A stretch of DNA of 25,645 nucleotides, taken from assembly GCA_045542595.1 (NCBI GenBank), contig JAZQLI010000014.1, positions 1 to 25,645 on the forward strand, in the 5' to 3' direction. This DNA comes from Scatosoma sp045542595. Lineage in GTDB: Bacteria > Bacillota > Clostridia > Christensenellales > Borkfalkiaceae. The position numbers and the translations under genes were made by a program. Position 1 is the stretch's first letter. Every line of letters begins with the position of its first letter. Below, one piece after another: positions 13,911 to 23,167 of this stretch. The notes beneath the pieces are model-generated. The model did not search any database. It saw only the letters and a list, made by a program, of their open reading frames with translations, and was not told the DNA's origin.

Positions 13911-14714
13911 TTAACTATCGGCAAAGCCGTCCTTTTCAGAATAATCTACCCGTAAGCCTTGCACGTCTTCCGTAACGGCAATACGCCCCGTCATTTTTTG
14001 CGCGTCGGTCAAAGCAAAATATTCTTCGATTGCCTTAGTTGCTTTTTCCAAAACGTTTTCCGCAGGATTAAACAAATAAATTTTTACCCCTTCCGACATA
14101 CTCAAACGGAAAAACGACTGTTCTTGCTGCGACGTGGGCGCAAAGTATTCTATAGACAACACGTTCGCGCGGATTTTACCGCCTAAAAGGGAAGAAAGCG
14201 TTTGGCAAAAAGGAAAGAATTTTTCAATACATTCTTCTCCGCTAAGCGCCGTAGTGCCGTTCCGCCCCGTAAGCAATATGTTTTTTACTTGTAAATGAGC
14301 GTCCACTCGGTTAATATAATGATTGCGTTCGCCAAGAACGATACCTTCGGCGTTTAAAATATAATAGGACGAACGAGAGACGTCTTTAGGCGTGGCGTAC
14401 ACTTCAGCGTCTTCCGAAACGGTAACCACCAACAAGTTTGGATAACTGCGTGTAAAGGAAACCAAACGCAAATACGGAAAATCTTTTAAGGCGTTTTCCG
14501 CTTCCGTTTTTTGGGTGAAGAAAATACTTTGTTTATAATACGCCTGCTTTAAGCGCGCTTGTAAATTTTCCGCTTCTATATCCCCTTCATCGGACAACGC
14601 CACGATATCCACCCTAACATCGTCTACGCGGTACACGGTGGAAACACCGAGCACAACCGCCGACAGGAAGATAAGCACCGTTAATATTATGGTTACAATT
14701 TTTTTTGCTTTCAT
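13911..14714 (-). CDS. ftsQ: Cell division protein FtsQ/DivIB
   Basis: FtsQ/DivIB is a bitopic septal protein that links early and late division proteins outside the membrane. The 267-residue protein has a short basic cytoplasmic tail (MKAKK), one membrane helix (about 6-27), then an extracellular POTRA-like domain (about 30-100), where DFPYLRLVSFTRSYPNLLVVTVSE is the typical end of the fold, and a beta domain. Sequence is loosely conserved in this family, so position between murA and ftsA carries much of the weight. ATG 14712-14714 is preceded by AGAGGA. It is the last gene of its transcript. Confidence 0.87.
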   Translation of the reverse strand: MKAKKIVTIILTVLIFLSAVVLGVSTVYRVDDVRVDIVALSDEGDIEAENLQARLKQAYYKQSIFFTQKTEAENALKDFPYLRLVSFTRSYPNLLVVTVSEDAEVYATPKDVSRSSYYILNAEGIVLGERNHYINRVDAHLQVKNILLTGRNGTTALSGEECIEKFFPFCQTLSSLLGGKIRANVLSIEYFAPTSQQEQSFFRLSMSEGVKIYLFNPAENVLEKATKAIEEYFALTDAQKMTGRIAVTEDVQGLRVDYSEKDGFADS

Positions 14715-14753
14715 CTGTTTCCTCTTTGGTAGTTTTGATAATCCGCCCCTACT

Positions 14754-16010
14754 CTATACGCGCACACGACGGATTTTTGCACCGAGTTTTTTCAACTTAT
14801 ATTCAAAATCGGCATAACCCCTATCTATATGCGACAAATCGAGTACCGTCGTTTCGCCTTCGGCAACGAGTGCCGCCAACACAAGCGCCGCGCCGCCGCG
14901 CAAATCGCCTGCGGTTACTTTCGCCCCGTGCAATTTCGGCACGCCGCGAATGACGGCGGTACGGTTGCGCACCGTAATATCCGCGCCCATACGCTTTAAT
15001 TCCGCCGCAAACTTATATCGCGTTTCAAACAGGTTCTCCACGACCAGCGTCGTACCCGTAACAGTGGTACAAAGCGTAGAATATTGCGCCTGCAAATCGG
15101 TAGGAAAACCGGGAAAGGGCATTGTCTCTACTAAATCTACCGCACGTAAGCGTCCGTCGCTCCGTAATACTATTTTATCATTTTTTGTATGTATTTTGCA
15201 ACCGTTTTCACGCAATTTATGCAAAAGTGCCGCAATATTTTCAGGTGGAACGCCTTCTACTTCCATTTCACCGCCGCACATAGCCGCCGCTATTAAGTGC
15301 GTACCGGCTTCGATACGGTCTTTTATCGGAGAATATTCCACTCCGTATAATTTCTTAACGCCTTCAACGACCACCGTACCGCCACCGCCGCCGCGCACTT
15401 TTGCACCCATTGCATTTAAGAAATTTTGCAAATCGACAATTTCCGGTTCTTTCGCCGCATTACGAATAACGGTAACGCCTTCCGCTTTTACCGCCGCTAA
15501 AATAATATTTTCCGTTGCACCTACGCTTGGGAAATCGAGTAAAATTTCCGCGCCCGTAAGTTTATCCGCTCTACATTCGATAAAACCGCCTTCTTCTATA
15601 ATCTCTACGCCCAGCCGTTTCAAACCCGACAAATGTAAATCAATAGGACGAAGCCCGATATCACAACCGCCGGGATAGGAAATTTTTGCTTTTCTAAAAC
15701 GGGTTAATACGCTACCGAGCATAAAAACGGAAGAACGCAGCTCTTTGGTAAGCCGCGCCGGTATCTCGTGAGAAATTGCGTTGGAACTGTCGATAACGGT
15801 ACATTCGCCGCGCCGTTTGACGGCACAACCCACTTCCGCTAAAATACGCAACATATTTTCCACGTCTGAAATAGGCGGTACGCCCCTTATTTTTACCAAC
15901 TCGTCGGTTAAAATGGAAGCAGCAAGCAAAGGCAAAACGGCGTTTTTTGCGCTTTGTATTTGTAATTTGCCGTACAATTTTTCACCGCCGTTTATAATAT
16001 ATGTATCCAT
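14754..16010 (-). CDS. murA: UDP-N-acetylglucosamine 1-carboxyvinyltransferase
   Basis: MurA transfers enolpyruvate from PEP to UDP-GlcNAc, the first committed step of peptidoglycan synthesis. The 418-residue protein has the substrate-binding pair K22-N23 in SAKNAVLPL and the loop YPGGCDIGLRPIDLH with catalytic C116, the residue attacked by fosfomycin. The fold is two inverted alpha/beta domains of similar size, and length matches the family. I start at ATG 16008-16010, where AAAGGAGC at 16019-16026 lies about 9 nt upstream; the open frame continues 32 codons further but without support. It sits 40 nt after ftsW, where murG is often found, and 39 nt before ftsQ. Confidence 0.96.
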   Translation of the reverse strand: MDTYIINGGEKLYGKLQIQSAKNAVLPLLAASILTDELVKIRGVPPISDVENMLRILAEVGCAVKRRGECTVIDSSNAISHEIPARLTKELRSSVFMLGSVLTRFRKAKISYPGGCDIGLRPIDLHLSGLKRLGVEIIEEGGFIECRADKLTGAEILLDFPSVGATENIILAAVKAEGVTVIRNAAKEPEIVDLQNFLNAMGAKVRGGGGGTVVVEGVKKLYGVEYSPIKDRIEAGTHLIAAAMCGGEMEVEGVPPENIAALLHKLRENGCKIHTKNDKIVLRSDGRLRAVDLVETMPFPGFPTDLQAQYSTLCTTVTGTTLVVENLFETRYKFAAELKRMGADITVRNRTAVIRGVPKLHGAKVTAGDLRGGAALVLAALVAEGETTVLDLSHIDRGYADFEYKLKKLGAKIRRVRV

Positions 16011-16050
16011 ACGATAAAGCTCCTTTGCTTTATTGTATGAAAAAGACGGC

Positions 16051-17223
16051 TTATTTTGTGCCGTATTGTTTTTTACCGTCCTTTTCATTTCGCACGGAAA
16101 TAGCATATAAAATCCCCATAGAAGCCATCGTTACAATCAGCGACGTATTCCCCGAACTAATAAGCGGCAACGGCAGCCCCGTAGGCGGAATACTGCCGCT
16201 TACGACCAGCGCATTTACTACCGTTTGTATACCGTAAACGAGCGTAATACCCGACGCCATTAAAAAGGAAAAGAAATCGTTTGCGTTTGCCGCCGTTTTC
16301 ATACCGCGAAAAATGAGCAATGCACTTGCCGCAAATAATACTACTATTCCAACAAAACCCAACTCTTCCCCGATAATCGATAAAATAAAATCACTCTCCG
16401 CAAAAGGAAGAAAACGGTATTTTTGCCGCGAACGGAAAAGTCCCGTACCAAACCAACCGCCGTTACCGAGTGCATATAACGATTGAATGAGTTGATACCC
16501 TTCCCCTTTGGGATTTTCCCAAGGGTCTAAAAACGCACTCAAACGGGACAAGCGGTAGGGTTCGGCGATAATTAAAACGGGAATTAAAAGCAATACGGGG
16601 ATAAAGATAAGCAAGAAATGCTTAATTTTCATTCCGCCCAAAAAAAGCATAACGAGCATCAGCATACCCACGCACATAGTTACGGACATATTCGGCTCGA
16701 TAATAATGAGTACGCATATTGCGCCGCCCGCTAAAAATACGGGAATTGTGCCCTTGAAAGTGCGTATCTTTTCCATGTTTTCACTCATATACGCGGACGC
16801 GAAGATAACGAATCCGTACTTGGCAAGTTCGGAAGGTTGCAGCGTAACGCCGCCGATTGCTATCCAACGGGTTGCACCGTAATTCGTTTTGCCTATCCCC
16901 GGCACAAACACAAGTAGCAGCAAGGCCATAGGAAGTATCAAAGCCACGTAACGTACCTTTTTGCCTTTTAATTTCGTATAATCGAATTTTCCGCAAGCAA
17001 GCATTGCCGCCAAGCCGATTACAAACCCGATAAGTTGTTTCGTTGTAAAATACCATGCGTCGCCGTATTGCGTTTCCGCTACGTACGAACTTGCGGAATA
17101 TATTGCCACCACTCCGAACCCAGACAATAGAATGGTGAGTATTAAAATAAGCGAATCGCCCTGTATGTATTTTTTATTCCGTTTCCCGCTCCGTAACCGT
17201 AGCGGCGATATTGCCGATACCAT
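16051..17223 (-). CDS. ftsW: Septal peptidoglycan polymerase FtsW
   Basis: FtsW is a SEDS-family membrane glycosyltransferase that polymerises lipid II at the septum. The protein has about ten hydrophobic helices, begins with SLILILTILLSGFGVVAIYSASS, and shows GGVTLQPSELAKYG and the late FIGEELG-like segment (IIGEELGFVG). The end, GLPLPLISSGNTS, is a SEDS hallmark. It could be the sporulation paralogue SpoVE, but its place between murD and murA fits FtsW. The start is uncertain: I use ATG 17221-17223 (390 residues), which lies inside the 3' end of murD without a clear ribosome-binding site. The frame stays open to 17412 and would add a Ser/Thr repeat read from the same DNA as the murD tail. 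Confidence 0.92.
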   Translation of the reverse strand: MVSAISPLRLRSGKRNKKYIQGDSLILILTILLSGFGVVAIYSASSYVAETQYGDAWYFTTKQLIGFVIGLAAMLACGKFDYTKLKGKKVRYVALILPMALLLLVFVPGIGKTNYGATRWIAIGGVTLQPSELAKYGFVIFASAYMSENMEKIRTFKGTIPVFLAGGAICVLIIIEPNMSVTMCVGMLMLVMLFLGGMKIKHFLLIFIPVLLLIPVLIIAEPYRLSRLSAFLDPWENPKGEGYQLIQSLYALGNGGWFGTGLFRSRQKYRFLPFAESDFILSIIGEELGFVGIVVLFAASALLIFRGMKTAANANDFFSFLMASGITLVYGIQTVVNALVVSGSIPPTGLPLPLISSGNTSLIVTMASMGILYAISVRNEKDGKKQYGTK

Positions 17224-18685
17224 CGACGTCGTTGCCGCTGTTGACACTGTTGACACCGTCGATACCGTCGATATGTTCTTCGTTGGTTTCCCCGTCGTTT
17301 TCGACGTTTTCGGCGTTTTCGAAATTATCGTTTCTTTCCGTTTTTTCCGCAAGGGATTTAACGATTTTTGCAAAAGCATCACCTCTCTCTTCATAACTTG
17401 CAAACTCGTCAAAGCTTGCGCTTGCAGGACTCAATAAAACGATTTGTCCTTCTTTTGCTTTCATTGCCGCCACGCGGACTGCAAACGCGAACGTTTCGCA
17501 TACGGTAACACTGTCAAACGCAAGTTCTCTTGCGCAAGTGAGCAACTGATAACGGTTTTCCCCGTATAATACGGCGTGCACTATTTTCGTCTTTTTAAGG
17601 GCAGCAAAAAGTTTTTTATAATCGTATCCCTTATGTTTTCCGCCTAACAGGATAACCGTTTCAGCGCGCATACAAGCCGCCGCTTTCACCGTAGCGTCTA
17701 CGTTCGTCCCCTTAGAATCGTCCACGTACGTTACGCCGTTTACCGTTGCTATTTCCTGAATACGGTGTTTGATACCCTTAAACAGGGAGAGTGCCTGCGC
17801 TATTTTTTCGTTATCGACACCCATTATCTTTGCGGCTGCAATAGCCGCTAACGCATTTAATACGTTATGCGCTCCGCCGATAGACAATTCGCTTATTGAA
17901 AGTATTTTTTCTCCTTTAAAACACAGGTTACCGTCTTCCACGTACGCGCCGTTTATTTTTTCGCGCAACGAAAACCAAACGACGCGTGCTTTCGTCTTTT
18001 CCGCAAATCCGCGTACGATAGTATCGTCGTAATTGAGCACGGCGTATTCCGCACCCGAACAGTTTTTCAGCAGCTTAGCTTTTAAAAATATGTAATTTTC
18101 CATTGTATAATGACGGTTGAGATGGTCTTCGGTTACGTTCAAAATAACTGCTATATGCGGACAAAGCGAATTGAGCGTTTCCATTTGAAAACTGGAAATT
18201 TCCGCTACGGCAACCGAACGTTCGTCCTTATCACAAAATTCTACAGTCGGCGTGCCGATATTACCGCAAGCGTATGCGTCGATACCGCCCTTTTTTAAAA
18301 TTTCCGTAAGTAAGCTGACGGTAGTTGTCTTTCCGTTTGTACCCGTAACGGCAACAACGGGACACTTAAGATACCTTGCCGCCAATTCCGTTTCTCCCAA
18401 CACCGCCTTTTGTTGCCGTTTAAAGGCTACCGCCAACGGGTGGTCTATGGGAATCCCGGGGCTTAAAACCAAAGCGTCGCACACTTCCGCCATTTTTGGA
18501 AGCGTTTCTTTCGTTGCGCGTATTCCGCCTTGTTCTACCAACGCGCGTGCCGTCGATTCTAAACGCGCGCTAATGACGTCGTCATAGATATATACGCGCG
18601 CACCTTGACGGAGTAAAAATTCCGCAGCCGCTTTTCCCGAACGGGATAAACCGAGTATAAGAAATGTTTGTCGTTGTGGATACAT
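17174..18685 (-). CDS. murD: UDP-N-acetylmuramoyl-L-alanine-D-glutamate ligase
   Basis: MurD is the cytoplasmic ligase that adds D-glutamate to UDP-MurNAc-L-Ala. It has the N-terminal Rossmann segment FLILGLSRSGKAA, the P-loop TGTNGKTT (114-121), the NHNVLN-type segment GGAHNVLNALAA, and a C-terminal domain with DDSKGTN and LLSPASASFDEF. The family normally ends near residue 452 (FAKIVKSL). Here an acidic, low-complexity tail of about 52 residues follows (ENAENVEND, then DGIDGVNSVNSGNDVDGI), encoded by 9-nt tandem repeats. The last 50 nt overlap the chosen ftsW start. ATG 18683-18685 has GGAGGG just upstream and lies 12 nt after mraY. Confidence 0.95.
   Translation of the reverse strand: MYPQRQTFLILGLSRSGKAAAEFLLRQGARVYIYDDVISARLESTARALVEQGGIRATKETLPKMAEVCDALVLSPGIPIDHPLAVAFKRQQKAVLGETELAARYLKCPVVAVTGTNGKTTTVSLLTEILKKGGIDAYACGNIGTPTVEFCDKDERSVAVAEISSFQMETLNSLCPHIAVILNVTEDHLNRHYTMENYIFLKAKLLKNCSGAEYAVLNYDDTIVRGFAEKTKARVVWFSLREKINGAYVEDGNLCFKGEKILSISELSIGGAHNVLNALAAIAAAKIMGVDNEKIAQALSLFKGIKHRIQEIATVNGVTYVDDSKGTNVDATVKAAACMRAETVILLGGKHKGYDYKKLFAALKKTKIVHAVLYGENRYQLLTCARELAFDSVTVCETFAFAVRVAAMKAKEGQIVLLSPASASFDEFASYEERGDAFAKIVKSLAEKTERNDNFENAENVENDGETNEEHIDGIDGVNSVNSGNDVDGIGNIAATVTERETE
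17207..17320 (-). repeat. Two blocks of imperfect 9-nt tandem repeats at the murD/ftsW junction
   Basis: Block one (17294-17320) is three copies of a GAAAACGnC unit, read in murD as ENA-ENV-END. Block two (17207-17269) is seven degenerate copies related to GACGGTATC, read as DGI-DGV-NSV-NSG-NDV-DGI-GNI. In the ftsW frame, block two reads as a Ser-Thr-Val repeat (STVSTVST). The unit is a multiple of three, so expansion or contraction keeps both frames open. Confidence 0.7.
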
Positions 18686-18697
18686 ACGCCCTCCGAT

Positions 18698-19651
18698 TTA
18701 TAACAATACAGCGATACAAAGCGCGCCTAACGCCGCCGTTATCGCAAAATACGCATAGGATATTTTCGTTTCCGAATACCCCTTTTCCTGAAAATGATGA
18801 TGCAGCGGCGCCATTAAAAACACTCGTTTGCCACCCGTTGCCTTATAATATATTACTTGTATAAGAACGGATATGACGGAAACGACGAAACATATTCCAA
18901 CGACAACGATATAAAGCGCGTTACCCGTAAACGAAGCTATACACGCCGCAAAACCGCCGAGCGACAACGAACCCGTATCCCCCATAAATACGCTGGCAGG
19001 CGCACTGTTAAACAATAAATACGCAAGAAGCGCCCCTACAAGCGCAAAACACACCACCGTCATTTCCCCGTTTCCACCCTGCAAGACAATTAAAATGCCA
19101 AACGTAGCAAAAAAGGGAATACTAACAGCAGAAGCGAGTCCGTCTAACCCGTCGGTAAGATTGACCGCATTCACCGTAGCCACAAACACAAACGCCGTTA
19201 AAGGAAACGTCCAAAAGCCGATATTTACGACGATTTGTGTGAATGGTATAGACAAGCTCGTCAAACCGTTTTTTACGCTAAAAAACGCCGTTAGAAGGGC
19301 TATACTAATTTGAAAGACAAGTTTTTGCCAAGCGCGTAACCCCAAATTATCTTTTCGGCGGCATTTTAAAAAATCGTCTAATAGCCCCACACACATATAC
19401 GCAAGCCCGACAGCAAGCGTCAGCACTACCGTTTGCGAACGTTCTTGCAAGAACACCGCCGCGCTAAAAACTGTTGCCAAAATAAACGCTATACCGCCCA
19501 TAGTAGGCGTACCGCCTTTGTTTTTATGCTCCTTTACGTAAGAGAGTATATTTTGCCCTGCCCGTAACCGTTTTAAAAGCGGAATGAGTATTTTACAAAA
19601 AAGAAAGGATAGCGCAAAAGCGCATAACGCCACGTAAAAATATTTTTCCAT
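18698..19651 (-). CDS. mraY: Phospho-N-acetylmuramoyl-pentapeptide-transferase
   Basis: MraY moves the phospho-MurNAc-pentapeptide onto undecaprenyl phosphate to make lipid I. The 317-residue protein has about ten membrane helices and all cytoplasmic signatures: GGTPTMGG (46-53), D92-D93, NLTDGLDGLA (164-173), VFMGDTGSLSLG (from about 221), and the HHH motif at 284-286 in APLHHHFQEKGYSE. Length is normal. Only a weak AAAAGG precedes the ATG, but the gene starts 16 nt after the murE stop, so coupling is likely. Confidence 0.97.
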   Translation of the reverse strand: MEKYFYVALCAFALSFLFCKILIPLLKRLRAGQNILSYVKEHKNKGGTPTMGGIAFILATVFSAAVFLQERSQTVVLTLAVGLAYMCVGLLDDFLKCRRKDNLGLRAWQKLVFQISIALLTAFFSVKNGLTSLSIPFTQIVVNIGFWTFPLTAFVFVATVNAVNLTDGLDGLASAVSIPFFATFGILIVLQGGNGEMTVVCFALVGALLAYLLFNSAPASVFMGDTGSLSLGGFAACIASFTGNALYIVVVGICFVVSVISVLIQVIYYKATGGKRVFLMAPLHHHFQEKGYSETKISYAYFAITAALGALCIAVLL

Positions 19652-19667
19652 AACCTTTTTATCGGAA

Positions 19668-21143
19668 TTAAGCTTCGCTTTTTTCCTGTTTTTCCCGTAT
19701 TATTTTTTCGATTATATCATTGTCGTCAAAAGGATATTTTATACCCATAATCTCTTGATAGCTTTCTCCGCCTTTTCCTGCCACAAGCAGGATATCGCCT
19801 TCTTTTAAAAACTCTATAGCATAGCGTATAGAACTTCTTCTTTCGGGCACGATAACGTAATGCATAGAAAAACGGCGATAGCCCTTTTCAATTTCCCCAA
19901 TAATATCTAACGGGTCTTCATAGCGCGGATTATCCGACGTAATCACGCAAAAATCGCAAAGCCTTGCCACGCACTCTCCCATTAAAGCGCGTTTACTTTT
20001 ATCGCGGTTACCCCCACAACCGAAAAGACATATCAGCCGACCTTTACAATGCGTTTTTAACGCCTTTAACGATTGTGTTAAACCGTCGGGCGTATGCGCA
20101 AAATCGACGAAAATTTCCGCGCCCGAATACCCGTTTACGCGTTGGAGTCTGCCGCGCACCCCTTGCAAATTGCATAAGCCTTTTGTAATTGCCGATAAAT
20201 TAATTTTTAATGCCATAGCGCACGTAGCCGCGGCCAAAGCGTTGTATATATTATGTTTCCCTGCCAAAGCCAAGCTTACACGGCAAAGTTTATCGTTGAC
20301 GTTTAATAAACATTCCGTTTTGGTAAGCGATTCGTGCGTGATTACCGCAAAGGCATCCGTTGGCGTTTGCAAACCGTAATACAGAGTTTCCACTCCGTTT
20401 TCCTTGCGGAGTGCGCCGATATTTCTACCCGTTTCATCATCTCCGTTGATAATGGCAATAGGGCAAATATCCGCCGCAAAGAGCGTCGTTTTTGCCGTTT
20501 GATAGCTTTGCATATCGGTAAAGAAATCTAAATGGTCTTGCGTGCAGTTAGTAAAGATACAAGCCGCAAACGAAATTCCGTATACCTTTTGATAATATAA
20601 CGCGTGCGCGGATACTTCCATAACTACGTATTCGACGCCGCGTAAAAACATTTCGGCAAGTGTTTTATATAAATCTATGGGGTCGGGCGTGGTAAGGGGC
20701 GACGGCGTAACCGTTCCTAAACACGAAACACCCAGCGTACCGATAACCCCCACTTTTTTATTTGCCTGTTCAAAAATAGATTGTAACATATACGAAGTGG
20801 TAGTTTTCCCGTTCGTACCTGTAATACCGATAATTTTTAACCGTTCTTCAGGGTTACCGTAAAAGCGCGCCGCTATTTTTGCAAGCGCAACACGCGTATT
20901 TTTTACAAGCAACTGTACTGCGTTTATAGGTAATACTCGTTCTACCACGAGTGCTACTACTCCTTTTTTTATCGTTTCGGCGGCAAAAGCGTGTCCGTCT
21001 TGTTCACCGCCCGTTAAACAAAAAAACAAACCGCCCTTTTCCGCTGAGCGACTGTCCGTGCAAAGAGTTACGATATCCCGTTCCTTTTCTTCGCCGTCGT
21101 ATATAAGCTCCCCTATCCCTTCCGCAAGCTTCGTCAAACGCAT
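19668..21143 (-). CDS. murE: UDP-MurNAc-L-Ala-D-Glu ligase, meso-DAP type
   Basis: MurE adds the third residue of the stem peptide. The 491-residue protein has the Mur-ligase P-loop GITGTNGKTTT (106-116), the EVSAHAL segment, and DNPR at 404-407, the motif of enzymes that use meso-diaminopimelate rather than lysine. ATG 21141-21143 is chosen because AAAGGAG lies 8 nt upstream; six further in-frame codons upstream are not supported. It is the first gene of the mraY-murD-ftsW-murA-ftsQ transcript. The upstream gap holds a small palindrome (TGTTG-CAACA arms, 21199-21210) and a TACAAT at about 21176, but no convincing -35. Confidence 0.96.
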   Translation of the reverse strand: MRLTKLAEGIGELIYDGEEKERDIVTLCTDSRSAEKGGLFFCLTGGEQDGHAFAAETIKKGVVALVVERVLPINAVQLLVKNTRVALAKIAARFYGNPEERLKIIGITGTNGKTTTSYMLQSIFEQANKKVGVIGTLGVSCLGTVTPSPLTTPDPIDLYKTLAEMFLRGVEYVVMEVSAHALYYQKVYGISFAACIFTNCTQDHLDFFTDMQSYQTAKTTLFAADICPIAIINGDDETGRNIGALRKENGVETLYYGLQTPTDAFAVITHESLTKTECLLNVNDKLCRVSLALAGKHNIYNALAAATCAMALKINLSAITKGLCNLQGVRGRLQRVNGYSGAEIFVDFAHTPDGLTQSLKALKTHCKGRLICLFGCGGNRDKSKRALMGECVARLCDFCVITSDNPRYEDPLDIIGEIEKGYRRFSMHYVIVPERRSSIRYAIEFLKEGDILLVAGKGGESYQEIMGIKYPFDDNDIIEKIIREKQEKSEA

Positions 21144-21232
21144 ACTGCTTTCTCCTTTCAACGTGATAGTTTATTGTATTCGAAAAAGTGCGGTTGTATG
21201 TTGTCCAACAAACAATTTTTGGGAAAGAAAAT

Positions 21233-21269
21233 AAAACACCCCAAAGGATTTTTTCCTTTAGAGTGTTTT
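21233..21269 (-). terminator. Rho-independent terminator after the GH36 gene
   Basis: On the minus strand a 16-bp stem (arms 21254-21269 and 21233-21248, with two G-U pairs and a 5-nt loop) is followed by UUAUUUU. It closes the glycoside operon before murE. Confidence 0.82.
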
Positions 21270-21281
21270 ATCGTGATTATT

Positions 21282-23156
21282 TTAGTTTTCAAAAGGCATA
21301 ATCGATTTGCCGAGTTTTTCAAACGCCGCCTTATCGTCGGCAACGTAGATAATTTCGCTGTCGTGCGGAGCAAGGTTCAACGTAAATTTATCCGTTTTAG
21401 CGTATTCCTTGCCCGAATAATAGCCTTTTACGTATTTCCCCGAGCCGAAGTCTATCGTGAGCGTATCGTCGCAATTTTCCCAGTTAAATAACGCGTACAT
21501 ATCCAATCCGTTGCGCTTACCATAATAGAGTATCGACGGGATATCCCTTTCGAATAAATCAATCGGTTTTGCAGGCGTAAGGTTAATAGGGAACAGCGTA
21601 CGGATTTTTTCAATATCGCTTTCGTTTAACAAGGACAGCTTATCCGAAAGCATTACCGCGCCGCCCGAAGCACTCATAAAGGTTATAAACGAACGGATTT
21701 CGCGTTCGTCGCGCGTACAAATACGGAACGCATCTTCGTCGTGCTGCGCTTTGGTGCGCACCATTAAGCAATCGGGGTCGGTATTGATATATTCGGTAAC
21801 GTAATACCGACGGAACACTTCTTTAGCCACGAGCTTTAACGAATCCCAACGTTCGAAGATATCGTCGCTGATACGAACGCACTCGGCAAGGCCAGCCGAC
21901 GCGCCGACGGGGCTGGTACACGTTAAAAATACGGTATCGTCCGTAACGGCACTACGCATTATGCGGAGCATTTCCTTGAAATTTTTCAAGGCGTTAAAAC
22001 CTTTCTTCTTATAACCTGAAATAGCCAAACGGTAGGAAACAAGGTCGATTTTGATATAACGGTAACCCCAGTCTACCGAAAGTTTTTTCGCAAGGTTATA
22101 CAGCCACTCTCTTGCGCCCTTTACGCTGTAATCTATCAAGCGGTTGGGATGATGTACGCCGCTTTCATTGCGAACGAACCAATCGGGATTATCCTTAAAC
22201 GTTTGCGATTCGGGCGCGAATACGAAAGGCGTTACCCAAATACCAGGGACAAACCCTGCGTTTTTAATTTCGTCGGCAAGCGCTTTCATTCCCATAGAGA
22301 AATGTTCGTTTTCTACCCAGTCGCCATAGCATTTTTGCCAGCCGTCGTCAATTTGAATATAACGGATAGGCAAATTATACTTCTTCGCCAACGCGGTATT
22401 TTCCAAAATTTTCTCTTGGGAAATTTTCGGTCCGTAATAATACCAACTGCACCAACCCGTAGGCAGTTCACAACGTCTTTTCAGCGGATTTTCTTTCGCT
22501 ATCCGTTTTCCGTATGCCGTTAAAACGTCGGCGTCGCCGTGTTTGAAGTATATAAAGCATTTGTCCGTTTTTATAACGGAGCTTGGATACACCCAGCTTT
22601 CTTCCAAACTGACGAACGCGGAAAACTCGCCGTTTTCATTGAGTGAAATTTCCCCGAAGTATTGATTAAACGTGGTAAAGCCTAAAAATCCGTAATATCC
22701 CCTACGCCCGTTTACCGAGCCCTTGAACGCCAGATATTGCACGGCTTCTTCGCTTTGGTTGGCAAATACAGCCGTTCCGCGCGGTTTTGAGCCCATTTCA
22801 AAATCTCTCACTCTGCCAAAAACGGGATTGTTAAAAATAAACGTTTCACTGCGAACGGGTAAAAAACCCGTGATATATAAACGATAGCATTTTCTTGACG
22901 TAAACGTTTTCGACGTGCGAAGCGCGGCTTGTAAATTCAAACCGCCGTCCGTCTTTGAAACGTATAGTTCAAACGTACCCACGTTTTCTACGCAGCTTTT
23001 CGCTACGCGACCATTTTCGTAAAGATCCCACGCGCCGTTTTGTTCGTCTAACATATTATAATGTTGACCGCGGTATTCTAGCTTTACGCCAAGGTTGGAA
23101 ATAACGTAGTTTTTATACGCACAACAAAGCGCACCGTCTTTTAAAAATAAATACAT
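21282..23156 (-). CDS. GH36-family alpha-galactosidase-like glycoside hydrolase
   Basis: This 624-residue protein belongs to the GH36 retaining alpha-glycosidases. An N-terminal beta-sandwich is followed by a TIM barrel opening at PTGWCSWYYYG (232-242), then YIQIDDGWQ (266-274), the nucleophile D371 in YIKIDLV, and the acid/base D432 in the RxSxD motif R428-I-S-D-D432. A C-terminal beta domain completes it. There is no signal peptide, so it should act on imported oligosaccharides or glycosides in the cytoplasm. GH36 members cleave terminal alpha-galactose or, in some, alpha-N-acetylgalactosamine; the sequence alone does not settle which. ATG 23154-23156 has GGAG upstream and lies 11 nt after the GH109-like gene. 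Confidence 0.88.
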   Translation of the reverse strand: MYLFLKDGALCCAYKNYVISNLGVKLEYRGQHYNMLDEQNGAWDLYENGRVAKSCVENVGTFELYVSKTDGGLNLQAALRTSKTFTSRKCYRLYITGFLPVRSETFIFNNPVFGRVRDFEMGSKPRGTAVFANQSEEAVQYLAFKGSVNGRRGYYGFLGFTTFNQYFGEISLNENGEFSAFVSLEESWVYPSSVIKTDKCFIYFKHGDADVLTAYGKRIAKENPLKRRCELPTGWCSWYYYGPKISQEKILENTALAKKYNLPIRYIQIDDGWQKCYGDWVENEHFSMGMKALADEIKNAGFVPGIWVTPFVFAPESQTFKDNPDWFVRNESGVHHPNRLIDYSVKGAREWLYNLAKKLSVDWGYRYIKIDLVSYRLAISGYKKKGFNALKNFKEMLRIMRSAVTDDTVFLTCTSPVGASAGLAECVRISDDIFERWDSLKLVAKEVFRRYYVTEYINTDPDCLMVRTKAQHDEDAFRICTRDEREIRSFITFMSASGGAVMLSDKLSLLNESDIEKIRTLFPINLTPAKPIDLFERDIPSILYYGKRNGLDMYALFNWENCDDTLTIDFGSGKYVKGYYSGKEYAKTDKFTLNLAPHDSEIIYVADDKAAFEKLGKSIMPFEN

Positions 23157-23167
23157 AGTTTACTCCG

